Positions 40,568-52,992 of a stretch of DNA of 64,000 nt are shown here, in pieces; position 1 is the first letter of the stretch, and each line of letters opens with the position of its first letter. The notes below the pieces were generated by a model. The model saw only the letters and a list, made by a program, of their open reading frames with translations. It had not been told where the DNA came from and ran no database searches. The DNA lies in the NCBI GenBank assembly GCA_905221605.1, contig CAJNDS010002524.1:320249-384248 (forward strand), read 5' to 3'. This stretch comes from Symbiodinium natans (taxonomy: Eukaryota > Sar > Dinophyceae > Suessiales > Symbiodiniaceae). The position numbers were made by a program, and so were the translations under genes.

Positions 40568-40992
40568 GGGCCGAGGCTAGTATCTAGCCCGTGCCCCCGA
40601 CTTAGGGTTTAGGGTTTAGGGCTTTGGGGAGTTTAGGGTTTAGGGAGATATGGGTTGAGTTTAGGGTTTAGGGTTTAGGTTACTATGGTTTGGGGGTTTA
40701 GGGTTTCCATAGAGCCGATTTAGGGTTTCAGTTTCTTCCGGCTTTTAGGGTTTTAGGGTTTCAGGGTGTTAGGGTTTCAGGGTTTAGGGTGTAGGTTTTA
40801 TTGTTTAGGGTTCAGGGATTAGGGTTTAAGGCTAGACCGTGATTTTTCTGTTTGTAAGGCACACACATTATATCCAAGGCGTATCCAAGAACATCGGAGG
40901 GAGAGCTTCTACCCTTGGCCTGTATAAGCCCTAGACCGCCAAACCCCTGAACCCCAAACCCGAACCCTGTCCTGGGCCCAGCAGTGGTTCCG

Positions 40993-41105
40993 TATACCCT
41001 AAACCCTAAACCCTAAACCCTAAACCCTAAACCCTAAACCCTAAACCCTAAACCCTAAACCCTAAACCCTAAACCCTAAACCCTAAACCCTAAACCTAAA
41101 CCCTA
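40993..41105 (+). repeat. CCCTAAA array
   Basis: About 15 heptamers; no exon recognised within 200 bp downstream. Confidence 0.95.
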
Positions 41106-41965
41106 CAAACCCAAATCCCTAATCCCTAGGCTCAGGTGTCTCAACCTTAAATCCTTATCACCCCAACCCCTGACCGGGAAAATATTTCTGGGCACCCCTG
41201 CCTTTAAACCCTGTACCCGAAACCCTAAACCCTATAAACCCTAAACCCTAACAACCCTAAACCCTATAAACCCTAAACCCTAAACCCTAAACCCTAAAAA
41301 CCCTAAACCCTAAACCCTGTATGTGCCGACCAATGAACTGCAAGGAGTGCCGGGCGTAGCGCGATTCGCCGGGGCGAGGTGTGCGTGGACGGCGAGCTTG
41401 CTCCTGGGACCCGGACAAGTTCTTTCACCCTAAACCCTAAACCCTAAACCCTAAACCCTAAACCTTCTATCCCCTCAACTCTAGGCCGCTCTTGCCCCAA
41501 ACCCTGGACCCGGTACCCCCTCTACCCCAAGTTACACCTTACAAACCTTACAGACGCGATAAACCCTAAACTGTGCCCCAAACCCAAATCCCTGTGCAGG
41601 GTCCTTGCTGCACCATGAGCCCGCGTTTTTACAACGTTTAGGGTTTAGGGTTTAGGGTTTAGGGTTTAGGGTTTAGGGTTTAGGCTAGTCCTCCCAAAGC
41701 TCACGCCTGAAACCCTAAACCGAAAACCCTAACCCCTCAAGTGCTTAAGCCGTGAAAACCCCAAGCTCGAAAGCCCTGTGCTTGGAGATTCTTTTTCTGG
41801 ATACTTATGGCCCTAAGCCCTAAGCCCTAAGCTCTAAGCCCTAAGCCCTAGACCCTAGACCCTAAACCCTAAACCCTAAACCCTAAACCCTAAACCCTAG
41901 ACCCTAAACCCTAAACCCTAAACCCTACCCCCCCCAAACAACCCCCCAAGAGCCGAACTCCCCAG

Positions 41966-42011
41966 GTCCCCACCAGCAACGCCGGGCTGCCGGAGCCAGG
42001 ATGGGAGCTGA
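41966..42011 (+). CDS. Exon-like island, unknown protein
   Basis: After CCCAG the frame reads VPTSNAGLPEPGWEL. CCCTAAA upstream, TTTAGGG downstream. Confidence 0.4.
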
Positions 42012-43517
42012 GTTCCTACGTAGGATAAGGGTTTAGGGTTTAGGGTTTAGGGTCTAGGGTTTAGGGTTTAGGGTTTAGGGGCCCTCTTCTAACTCTTTTG
42101 GACCTTATGGGAGGGTCTATAGGCCCAAGGGTCCCCATAATTTCCCCAAGCCCGAAGCCCCAACTTGAAGAGGATTCAGGGACTTAGGGGTTTAAGGGTT
42201 AGGGACTTGGGGTTTAGGGTTGAGGGATTTAGGGTTTAGGGTTTAGGCTATCGATTTCGGCTCAGAGTTGCGGTGTCTTGGCTTCAGGCGAAACCCGAGA
42301 CACTAAGCCCTATGCCCTGAACCCTACGGGGGCTGCAGGCTTGCGAAGCACCGTCGGGTTTTGGGTTCAGGGTTTAGGGTGTTTAGGCCGGGTGAAGGGT
42401 GTAGGCTTTTTTTTTCCGCCCAAACCCCAAGGAACGACACAGGAGGGTTTAGGGCTTTCTTCAATAAACATTCCAACTCTCGTCCTGAACAGTCAACCCT
42501 AAACCACAAACCCTAAGCCCTAAACCCTAAACCCTAAACCCCAGACTGGCCCTGACCCTGAACCCGGCATCACTAAAGCTTCGCAGACGGCCACTTGCGT
42601 TAACGTCCCTACAAACCCCTATAAACCCATAAACCCCTACAAACCCCTAATAACCCCTGTAAACCCCTTTAAACCCCGATAGACCCCTATAGACCCCTGT
42701 AAACCTACAAGACCCCAAACCCAAACACCCTTAATGTCTGACGCACAGACGAGAAACCGACGTCCGCCATGTTGACGAAGAAAAGATTGTGAAAAGCGCA
42801 CGTGTGCTCGTAGGGCTTCGGGTTTAGGGTTTAGGCCCTAAAGGTAACGTCGTCGATTGATGCCCCGAGGGTTTTGTCGCATGTTTTTTCGTGGTCTCAC
42901 GGGTGCCGAACTTTGTTTTCGTGCGGACATCGACACGCGCGAAGTACAATTTCCGAAGTGCTTGCTTTTCGGACACGTTTTGGGCGAAAGCACTCCGCAT
43001 GACGGCCAATTCGAGCGCGCCAGCTGCCCTAAACCCTAAACCCTAAACCCTAAACCCTAAACCCTAAACGCTCAAATCCCTCAGAGGCCAATCTCTTCTC
43101 TCTGCAGAGCTTGAGGCCTTACAGAGCTTTGGGGCAGGGTTTAGGCTTTAGGGTTTAGGGTTTATAGGGTTTAGGGTTTAAGGGTTTAGGCCCCCAAACC
43201 CTAAACCCTAAACCCTAAACCCCCTACCCCCAACCGACACCCTGTCGGCCCTGCGGGGGAAGGAAGTCGGATGACCCTGCGCAGCACCAGCGCTGCCTGG
43301 AAGCATGTGGCACCGCACCGGCGCGCTTTGAGGGTTGAGGGCTTGAGCCCCAGAGCCCTAAACCCTAAACCCTAAACCCTAAACCCTAAACCCTGCCTAA
43401 GCATTCTATAACCCTAAACCCTAAACCTCCCTAGGATGGCAGTGTCCTGGGCGTGGGCTTTGGAGCTTTGGAAGTATGCAGGGTTCTCGGCTTAGTGCGC
43501 AGGACACGATGCCCGCC

Positions 43518-43734
43518 TGCTGGGAGGTTCATGGTACTTATGAACCAAGTTATAACCCTACTTAGGAGGTTTAGGGTTTAGGGTTTAGGGTTTAGGGGGT
43601 TCATGGTACATATTAACCAGTAGAAGTAAAGTACTTAGAACGCTCTTCAATTCTTCTTAAGTGCCCTAATCTGGTGATAGGTACAGGTATACGTACAGTT
43701 CTAATAGGTTCATAAGTACCATAAACCTCCAAGT
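43518..43734. mobile_element. MITE-like family A, copy with internal TTTAGGG
   Basis: Ends GGGAGGTTCATGGTACTTAT and a matching inverted GTACCATAAACCTCC; about four TTTAGGG units inside. Confidence 0.75.
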
Positions 43735-44135
43735 GTAGCTGCCCCGTTACCGTACTCGGGCCTATGCAATCGCCCTTTGCAATGCCCTCTATACGGTATT
43801 CCCGAAACCCTCAAACCTAAAGCCCCTACACGTAACCCTGAACCCTAAATCCTAAACCCTCTATGACCCTCCATAAACCTAAACCCTAAACCCTCAACCC
43901 CAAACCGAAATAAAGGTTTTTCATGAAAACTCAGGGTTTCGGCGTCCCGGGATGTTGCTTAGCCTGGAAGTAAGGTGTATGTAGACTATGATTCTACGCA
44001 GATGCATGTGGTATCGGAAGTAGGGCCATAGGGTTTAGGGGAAAGTAAGAACCCCTACACGCTAGACCCTAAACCCTAAACCCTAAACCCTAAACCCTAA
44101 GCCCTAAGCCCTAAACCCTAAACCCTAAACCCGAG

Positions 44136-44215
44136 GACAAGGTCCCCGAGGACGTCGACCGACGCTTGGCGGCCTGGAATGGGCTCCGCCACAGCCGGAA
44201 AGAGGCTGAGGAGGG
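44136..44215 (+). CDS. Exon-like island, unknown protein
   Basis: After CCGAG the frame reads DKVPEDVDRRLAAWNGLRHS, then RKEAEE: a charged helix with GC-ending codons. It lies between a CCCTAAA array and the head-to-head TTTAGGG/CCCTAAA junction at 44221. Confidence 0.55.
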
Positions 44216-44220
44216 CTGTA

Positions 44221-44367
44221 TTAGGGTTTAGGGTTTAGGGTTTAGGGTTTAGGGTTTAGGGTTTAGGGTTTAGGGTTTAGGGTTTAACCCTAAACCCTAA
44301 ACCCTAAACCCTAAACCCTAAACCCTAAACCCTAAACCCTAAACCCTAAACCCTAAACCCTAAACCC
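44221..44367 (+). repeat. Head-to-head telomeric junction (TTTAGGG)9 to (CCCTAAA)12
   Basis: TTTAGGG units run into CCCTAAA units through TTTAGGGTTTAACCCTAAA. The two arms are perfectly complementary over about 60 bp. Confidence 0.96.
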
Positions 44368-45234
44368 CGCACCGCGTTGGGTGCCCTAAAGCCCTGAAAA
44401 CCAAGAACCCAAATCATCGCAAAACCCTAAAGCAAAAATCCCAAAACCTCACTGAGCCCCAATAGGCAATCAGGGATGGCTCTCTCTCCCTGTTTTTTTT
44501 TTCTCTCTCTCTCCCTCTCTCTTCCCATCCCTCTCTCTCTCTCTCTCACTTTCCGATGTGACTTGGGAACGTGCCAGCGACAGCTCGGTGCTGTATAAGA
44601 GGCGCCGATTTTGTTCTGATGAGGGAACCTTTGAGAGCAAGTGGAGCGCACCCTCAAGCTCTCAATCCATTTCTTAAGTTAACGTGCCTTAACGCAGTGT
44701 TGCGCTTGACACACTGAAAACATCTCCAGCCCGTGAAAATCTTTCAAACCCAACCCTTCAATTTCTTGGAGTTGAAGAGGCTCCTCGACTTCTGGAACTT
44801 AAGAACTCCGGCATCTCAATGTCTTAACCTAGGCCCCTTTGTTCTAGGTGGGACTTTACTACAACTTCATCACTTTATAGGTTTTGCGGTTCCTCTAATT
44901 TCATATCAAGGGAGCTAAAAGTGAAACTTTTATTGGGGGTTTTAAAGAGCAACCAAATGGCTTTGCGCCTTGCTTCGCATGTGAAGGTTCGCGGGTACAT
45001 GCAAGCAGGGCTAGAAGTACCCTAAATGAGGTTCTAACCCTAGCGACCTTACTTCGAAGCCTGCTTCTAAGCGCCCGAACGAACCTCCAAGCTAACCCTA
45101 AACCCTAAACCCTAAACCCTATACCCTATACCCTATACCCTATACCTATGCCCTATAAACCCTAAACCCTAGACCGAATGAGCCTCCAAGCAGTTCCGGG
45201 TGTGTGGGCTCTTCGGCTCGTACGGCTTGGCCCG

Positions 45235-45370
45235 GCCAAACCCTAAACCCTAAACCCTAAACCCTAAACCCTAAACCCTATACCCTATACCCTATAAACC
45301 CTAAACCCTAAACCCTAAACCCTATAAACCCTAAACCCTAAACCCTAAACCCTAGCCCTAAACCCTAAAC
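45235..45370 (+). repeat. CCCTAAA/CCCTATA array
   Basis: Heptamers interspersed with CCCTATA and CCCTATAAA variants, just upstream of exon-like island 45397. Confidence 0.92.
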
Positions 45371-45396
45371 AGCCCTAGACCCTACACCGTCAACAG

Positions 45397-45460
45397 GCCC
45401 AGATCCATCTTCTCTATGAAGATGCCGAGGTGGGCTGGGGCGTGGCCGCATGCTTGCAGA
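45397..45460 (+). CDS. Exon-like island, unknown protein
   Basis: After AACAG the frame reads AQIHLLYEDAEVGWGVAACL. No family recognised; the 3' end is approximate. Confidence 0.5.
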
Positions 45461-45660
45461 TAAGTAGAGCTAAGGTGAGCCTTGATGGTCCTTAAACCGT
45501 AAACCCCCCAAAGCCCTAAACCTCCCAACCCCCCTCCCCCCCCCGCCACCAAAAAAAAAAAAAAAGCCTAAAGCCGTAGACCTTAAGCCCCTAAACCCTA
45601 AACCCTAAACCCTAAACCCTCAGACCTAAGCCCCAAACCCTACACCCACCCCGAAACCAC

Positions 45661-46632
<972 letters not shown>

Positions 46633-46652
<20 letters not shown>

Positions 46653-46711
46653 TGACTCCATGCCTTGGGACGAGTCCCGCGGCCGGTTTACGTTCCAGGC
46701 GCCCGGCGCAG
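46633..46711 (+). CDS. Exon-like island starting VNKPAGL
   Basis: After CCCAG the frame reads VNKPAGLDSMPWDESRGRFT, then FQAPGAG. NKPAG resembles the motif of RluA-type pseudouridine synthases, but the following residues do not, so I make no assignment. Its first bases are part of a 28-bp direct repeat also found at 45661-45688. Confidence 0.45.
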
Positions 46712-47021
46712 GAGTTTAGGGTTTAGGGTTTAGGTTTTAGGGTTTAGGGTTAGGGTGAGGGTCGGCGATTCCAGGTCGTGGGATGTTCGGGCCGGGGCTG
46801 TTTGCCATCTGATTGCGCTTTGGAGCTTCGGATCTGTGAGCCGGGGATTCGTTGTCAGGGTTCGTAGTCTTGGCCCAAGCGTGGGGGACCAAATGAACCC
46901 CAAAGGGTTCATAGTTTAACAGCGGAAGCGTCGTAGTACAGGGTATATGACCTCAATTTTATGGTTCATTTGGTCCAGAAGCAAGTGCAGGGTAGGCCTC
47001 CTCAAACCCCCGAAGCCCAGT

Positions 47022-47147
47022 ACGTGGAGGTTGATGCTTCTACGCAGGGATATAAGTAGGGTAACTATGGTTAGAACCTTATTTCGCGTGCTTACAACCT
47101 ACTTATTGCTGTAGTACTTATTAGTACCCGTGAATCTCCAAGTAGAC
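47022..47147. mobile_element. MITE-like family A copy
   Basis: TACGTGGAGGTTGATGCTTC at the left and an inverted CCCGTGAATCTCCAAGTA at the right, about 126 bp apart. Confidence 0.7.
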
Positions 47148-48974
47148 CCTCGCAAAGGACCCGGGGCGTCATGGAGGGGGGGGGGGGGGGGTGGGGGGGC
47201 ATTTCCCTAAACCCTAAACCCTAAACCCTAAACCCTAGACCCTAAGTATAGCGTCAGTAGGCTTGTGGGTCCCTGTTGGTATCCTGCCGACACCCTTAGG
47301 AACCGTTACAAACCTGCAACTGTAAACCCTATAAACCCGATAAACCCTGAACAGAACCCAGTATAACCCCTTATAAACCCTGCAACTGTAAACCCGATAA
47401 GCCCTGTGCGCCGTGCAACCCCTTGCAGCCTAAAGCCCTGAAACCTACCCCTCCTACTTGTGAGCGCGGCAAGGGGTTCAAGGAGAAACCACGTGCGGGA
47501 GAAAAAACCTCAATCCCTAAACCCTAAACCCTAAACCCTAAACCCTAAACCTTAGACCCTAGACCCTAAACCCTAAACCCTAAACCCTAAACCCCCAAGA
47601 CCCGAAAGCGGCCTTACTAGGCTTACCTCCCAGCCGTGATCGGACCGCCTACGCGAGGCCTCTCCTTGCGTCAAGCTAGGTAGGTGCTTGGGACATAGGG
47701 TTTTAGGGTTTAGGGTTTAGGGTTTAAGGTTTAGGGTTTGGGGTTTGGGGTTCAGGGCTCTAAGGGTTTAGGGGTTTAATTAGTTTAGGGGTTGTAGGGT
47801 TGAGGGTTTGGGGGTTAAGGGCTTTCAGGGTGTTGGGGTTAAAAGGGTCCAAAGTCTCAGAGTTAGAAGGGTCTTGGGTTCAGGCAGGCGCTTTACACCC
47901 TAAACCCTGAGCCCTAAACCCTAAACCATAAACCCTAAACCCTAAACCCTGGCTGGAAGGTGTGCCCTGCCGCGGCCCGCGAGTCTGCCACCGCCTGGAC
48001 CGCTTGACTTTGGCTTGGGGTTTGGGGGTTTGGGGTTTGGGGTTTAGGGTTTTTATTGATTTAGGGTGTGAGGGTGTTAGTGTTCTTTGAGCCTCAGCAA
48101 GTCTTGGGGTTTAGGGTTCAGTGTCTAGGGTATAGGGGTTAGGGGTTTTGGGTTCAGGGTTTAGGGTTTAGTGGCTTAGGGTTCAGGCTTCAGGGGTAAG
48201 GGGGAGTTTTGCTATGTTCCACTGCGGAGGACTTCCGCGTGGGAGGCCCCATGGTGGTGGCGACCTCGGAGGAGGCACGATGGCGCTACTATGGGGGTCG
48301 GAATAATGAGTACTTGAAGGTTCAGGGTTTAGGGTTGAGGGTTTAGGGTTTACTTGGAGGTTCATGGTACTTACTAGCCAATTATAACTGAACCTACAAC
48401 TGTACTTATAACCACCCCCCCCCCCCCCCCCCCCCCGCCGTTCCCGAAACCCTACTGAAGTTTCTGGCTGGGGAGCTCGGGACGTCTTGGGGTTTGGGAA
48501 CATTTTCCCATGAAATCCTACATAACCCCCCCCCCCCCCCCGCCCAAAACCCCGAGCCCCGAACCCTCTTAAACCTCCGAGTCGAACTCAACGACTTAGG
48601 GTTTAGGGTTGAGGGTTTAGGGTTGAGGGTTGAGGGTTTAGGGTTTGGGGTTCATGGCTTCGGGTCTCAACCTTGAATGCCTCAAGCCCTGAAGCAATAA
48701 GCCCAAAAGAGCCAAACCTTTAAACCCTCAACCCTAAACCCTATAAACCCCATAAACCCTATAAACACCATAAACCCCATAAACCCCATAAACCCTATAA
48801 ACCCTATAAACCCTATAAACCCTAAACCCTTTAAATTAGAGGGCGGTGCGCTGTGGGGCCTGTGTTTTTTTTTTCGTGTTTTTGCAGGGCACAAGTGTTT
48901 AAAAAGCAGGTGTGCATGCACATGACACTCTTTATCCTGGATACTCTATATTTACAAGCACGCGCGCATACACA

Positions 48975-49765
48975 GGATAATAATTTACAGCCTTTAAATT
49001 CCTTTAAAACCTTTAAAATTTAATTGGAGAGGCCTTCAATTAAATTTTAAAGGGGAGGGGCCCCCTTTAAAATCTTTAAAATCTCCATTTAAATTTAAAT
49101 GGTTTTAACGGTCTTAAAGCCCTTAAATTCCTTTAAAACCTGTAAAATTTATTTGGGGAGGCCCCCAATTGAATTTTAAAGGGGACGGGCCCCCTTTAAA
49201 ATCTTTAAAATCTTTAAAATTTACTTGGACCTCCATTTAAATTTTAAAGGTTTTAGAGGAATTTAAAGGCTTTAAAAACCTTTAGAACCTTTAAAATTTA
49301 AATGGAGGTCCAAATAAATTTTAAAGGTTTTAAAGATTTTACAGGGGGCCCACCCTCTTTAAAATTTAATTGAGGGCCTCCCAAATAAATTTTATAAAGG
49401 AATGTAAAGGCTTTAAAACCTTTAAAACCATTTAAATTTACATGGAGGTCCAATTAAATTCAAAGATTTTAAAGATTTTGAAGGGGGGGCCCGCCCCTTT
49501 AAAATGTAATTGAGGGCCTCCCCAAGTAAATTTTAAAGGTTTTAAAGGAATTTAAAGGCTGTAAAACCTTTAAAACCATGTAAATTTAAATGGAGGTCCA
49601 ATTAAATTTTAAAGATTTTGAAGATTTTAATGATTTTAAAGATTTTAAAGGGGGCCCGCGCCCTTTAAAATTTAAATGGAGGTTAAAGGAATTTAAAGGC
49701 TTTAAAACCTTTAAAACCTTTAAAATTTCAATGGAGTTCCAATTAAATTTTAAAGATTTTATATC
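48975..49765. repeat. TTTAAA-palindrome block (about 790 bp)
   Basis: Very AT-rich. TTTAAA, AATTTTAAAGG, CCTTTAAAATTTAA and AATGGAGGTCCAA recur in both orientations, so the block can fold on itself many times. No heptamers and no coding sequence. It is followed by G- and C-homopolymer runs to 49917. Confidence 0.9.
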
Positions 49766-49820
49766 CAGGCATCTGGGCGAGGAGGGGGGGGGGAGGGGGG
49801 GGGTGGTGGGGGGGGGGGGT

Positions 49821-49851
<31 letters not shown>

Positions 49852-49921
49852 TGGGGGGGTTCCACCCCCACCCCCCCCCCCCCCCCCCCCCCTCTCCCCC
49901 CCACCCACCCCCCCCCACCCT

Positions 49922-50296
49922 AAAAATGAACCATAAGAAATCAAGTTAACCTTACCTAACCAGTAACGTATGACAGTCAACCACGCCCATCTAACCTTAG
50001 TATAGTTCAACTACTTAACTTCGCCCATCCAACCTCAAACAACGGAATCTTCAACGAAGAGCCCCCCCCCCTCCCCCCCACCCCCAAAGAATCAATGCTT
50101 ATAAGCAAGCCATCTGCTTATAAGCAAACCCTTCCTCTACACAAAAAAACTCTATAAAAATGAACCATAAGAAATCAAGTTAACCTTACCTAACCAGTAA
50201 CGTATGACAGTCAACCACGCCCGTCTAACCTTAGTATAGTTCAACTACTTAACTTCGCCAGTCCAACCTCAAACAACGGAATCTTCCACGAAGAGC
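49922..50296 (+). repeat. Direct repeat of about 140 bp, two copies
   Basis: 49922-50061 and 50154-50296 are nearly identical (from AAAAATGAACCATAAGAAAT to GAATCTTC.ACGAAGAGC). A C-rich stretch and two GCTTATAAGCAA motifs lie between. Confidence 0.92.
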
Positions 50297-50396
50297 GTTA
50301 AAAAAAACACAGGCCCCACAGCGCACCCTTCTGTTAAATTAATCCATAAACCACCCCAAGCCCTCAGCAATCCCAGCCCACCCTAAGCATCAAGGG

Positions 50397-50620
50397 ACTC
50401 TGCCTCGGACCCCTAAGGTTGCACGTACCGTAGGGCTTGGGGACTCTTTTGAAGGATCCTCACAGGGAATATAAGGGCCACCCTAAACCCTATACCCCTA
50501 AAACCTAAACCCTAAACCCTAAATCCTAAACCCTCAACCCTAAACCCCGAAAAACCTTTAGGGGCATAACCTTAGGGGTGCAAGTCTAAACCGTCTTAAC
50601 CCCTTGAAAGCAACCCTACT
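50397..50620. mobile_element. Repeat family K with internal CCCTAAA array
   Basis: GGACCCCTAAGGTTG near the left and CCTTTAGGGG.ATAACCTTAGG, CCCTTGAAAG near the right, also found at 38175-38320. This copy holds about eight CCCTAAA-type units that the other lacks. Confidence 0.6.
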
Positions 50621-50734
50621 ACAGCTCTCAGCCTACAATCCTCAAACCCTGATACGCTGAAGCCCTCACACCCTTAGAAACCTGAAGCCCTGTAAACCCC
50701 TGTATCCCAAATTATACCCTTAAGCCCTTACACC

Positions 50735-50890
50735 CTTAAACCCTAAACCCTAAACCCTAAACCCTAAACCCTAAACCCTCAACCCTAAACCCTAAACCCT
50801 AAACCCTAAACCCTAGACCCTAGACCCTAGACCCTAGACCCTAGACCCTAGACCCTAAACCCTAAGCCCTAAGCCCTAAACCCTAAACCC
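50735..50890 (+). repeat. CCCTAAA array with a CCCTAGA block
   Basis: CCCTAAA units, then seven CCCTAGA units, then CCCTAAA/CCCTAAG; a similar CCCTAGA block occurs at 25505-25555. Confidence 0.93.
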
Positions 50891-50894
50891 CAAG

Positions 50895-50999
50895 AAATCC
50901 TTGCAGAGGCGATCCGGAGCCTGATGTTCTGCTTTGCCGAGCAGCTGGTGGAGAAGGAGCGTGGCCACGTGCAAGACCTGAAGTTCACGAAGAGGGCCC
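50895..50999 (+). CDS. Exon-like island, unknown protein
   Basis: After CCAAG the frame reads ILAEAIRSLMFCFAEQLVEK, then ERGHVQDLKFTKR: an amphipathic helical stretch. CCCTAAA repeats lie upstream. It ends 270 bp before the DUF4116 gene start and is probably a separate gene's exon. Confidence 0.55.
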
Positions 51000-51266
51000 C
51001 CTAAACCCTAAACCCTTAATACAGGGAATTGGACTCCGTTGCCCATCCGGGCTGGTGGATTCCACAGGTCTCCACACTCAACGCAACCCCGGACCCTACA
51101 TAGCGCCCCCGAAGCCTCTTGAGGCCCCTTGAAGATTGCAGGGGTTCCGATGGCTTTTGTTGGCCTCGGGGTCTCCACCTTTGGCTTACACCCTCAACAG
51201 AAGCCCTCAGGGCAGCTTGAACAGCGCCTGCGCGCGCGCGCGCCTGCGCGCGCGTGCCCGCGTGCC

Positions 51267-51388
51267 ATGGGCAGCGAAGTGCTGCCGGCAGCCCCGGCGC
51301 TGCGCGTGCGCGTCGTGCAGCTCTCCGGCGAGCTCGCCGAGATCCAGGCCCAACGAGGCTTGCTGCTGGAGGAGCTCAAGGACCGCCT
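51267..51388 (+). CDS. DUF4116 gene exon 1: ubiquitin-like N-terminus
   Basis: Starts MGSEVLPAAPALRVRVVQLS and ends LLEELKDR plus two bases. Donor GTATCT; exon 2 begins GTATAA, a 4-bp direct repeat. The start is the first ATG downstream of a CG-rich 5' region. Confidence 0.78.
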
Positions 51389-52961
51389 GTATCTATATCC
51401 CCCTTGGGAGTTTTGTTGGGTTGTTTGTGTTTATATAAAACCCAAGAGTTATACATTAAACATATTGTTTTTTATTAAGGTTCTAAGGGGAGTATAGGTA
51501 TAAGGCCACGAAGCTCCCGGCCTTCGAGCAGCGTCTGGTCCATGGGGCCACGGAGCTCACGGAGTCGAAGCAGCCGCTGGGCGACCTTGCGTCTGCAAGC
51601 GGTGACCTGGAGCTCACGCTGGTGAGGCGCGGGCTTCTCGCGCAGGTCAGAGGCAACCCTACAGCGATTGACATCGTCGGCGAGCTGCGGCACGATCGCG
51701 AGTTCGCCAGGTACATGCTGCCCAGGTGCGGGCGGGCTCTCGGGCGCTTCAGCAAGGAGCTACAGCAGGATGAAGAGTTGGCACTTCTGGCCGTTCGTTC
51801 GAACCCGACCGCCATCTGGATCTGGCACAGCTTGTCTTGCGCGCAGCCTTCCATTCGAGTCATGTTTACGGCAGGCTTGAAATTTCAGCGGCGAATGGGT
51901 CGAGGCTGCTGGGGCGACGGGGCCAAGATCCTCCGTTTGATCAAGGCTGCCTCGACGCTGCCACTGGCTCGGGTCCGCCAGAAACTGGAGCTCCTCCCAG
52001 ACCCGAACAGCTGGGCCCGAGCCGCAGTCATGCTGTCCTCTGTCGAGAAAAGCGCTTATCTTGATCTCCTCCTGAACGGCATGCTCCATGAGGCGTTTCG
52101 CATACGCGAGGTTGCCCTTGTGGCTGTGAAGACCTGCGGCTGGTTGCTGCGTTTCTGCCCAGCCTTCCAGGAGGAAGACCTGCGGCTGGTTAAACCCTAA
52201 ACCCTAAACCCTAAACCCTAAACCCTAAACCCTAAACCCTAAACCCTGGAGGACAAGGAGATCGCCCTCGCCGCGGTCAAGCAGAATGGCTGGGCCATCC
52301 AGCATGTCGACAGGGAGCTGAAGGAGGCAGACCGTTCCATCTCCATGGCAGCCGTCAGGAACCTTCCAATTTTCTTGGGAATGTCTTTTTAATTTTCGGG
52401 CACTGTAACTTCCTAAGAACCAGCTAAAAATTACTATTTTTGCTAGGGTTCCAAGTTCAGTATAGGAACACCTATCGCGTGATGAAGATCCTCCCGCAAC
52501 GCTGGCAGCATGACGACGGCGTCGTCTTGAAAGCCCTGGAGGAGAACTGGCGGGCCTTTCTCCTGGCTCCCCCAGAGACTTAGGGTTTTTTGGAAATATT
52601 TGTTTAAATTGTTGGGCACTCTAGTTCTTATAAGAAACAGCTAAATTTACAAATTTCTGCTAGGGCTCCAAGATCAGTGTAGGAGATGAGGAGTCGCAGG
52701 CCCATCCTCCTTGCAGCCGTCCGGAGGAATTGGCGCCTAAACCCTAAACCCTAAGCCCTAAACCCTAAACCCTAAACCCTGAACCTTAAACCCTAAACCC
52801 TAAACCCTAAACCCTGAGGAATTGGCGACTTATTTCCTTCGCCCCTCCCGCGTGGCGCGAGGACGAGGAGCTAGTGGCTGCCGCGCTGGCATCTTCGGGC
52901 GCGTCGCCGGTACAGGTGATCGACGAAATAAGGGTATAATAGGGACTAAATAAGGGTGTAC

Positions 52962-52992
<31 letters not shown>

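Larger units (their letters stand above)
46712..50890. other. Repeat-dominated interval without recognised genes
   Basis: Family A copies (47022, 48351), heptamer arrays (47510-47595), CCATAAA-type repeats (48725-48830), C-runs at 48412 and 48526, the TTTAAA block, the 140-bp duplication and the family K element. A weak coding stretch near 47950-48000 reads VCPAAARESATAWTA but is unconvincing. Confidence 0.6.

Noticed and set aside
49759-50010. Gly/Pro-rich ORFs beside the TTTAAA block
   Set aside because: Generated by G and C runs; no acceptor or conserved sequence.
51483-52089. Minus-strand ORFs opposite the DUF4116 gene
   Set aside because: They are shadows of a GC-rich coding exon; the + frame has family motifs and consistent splice joins.
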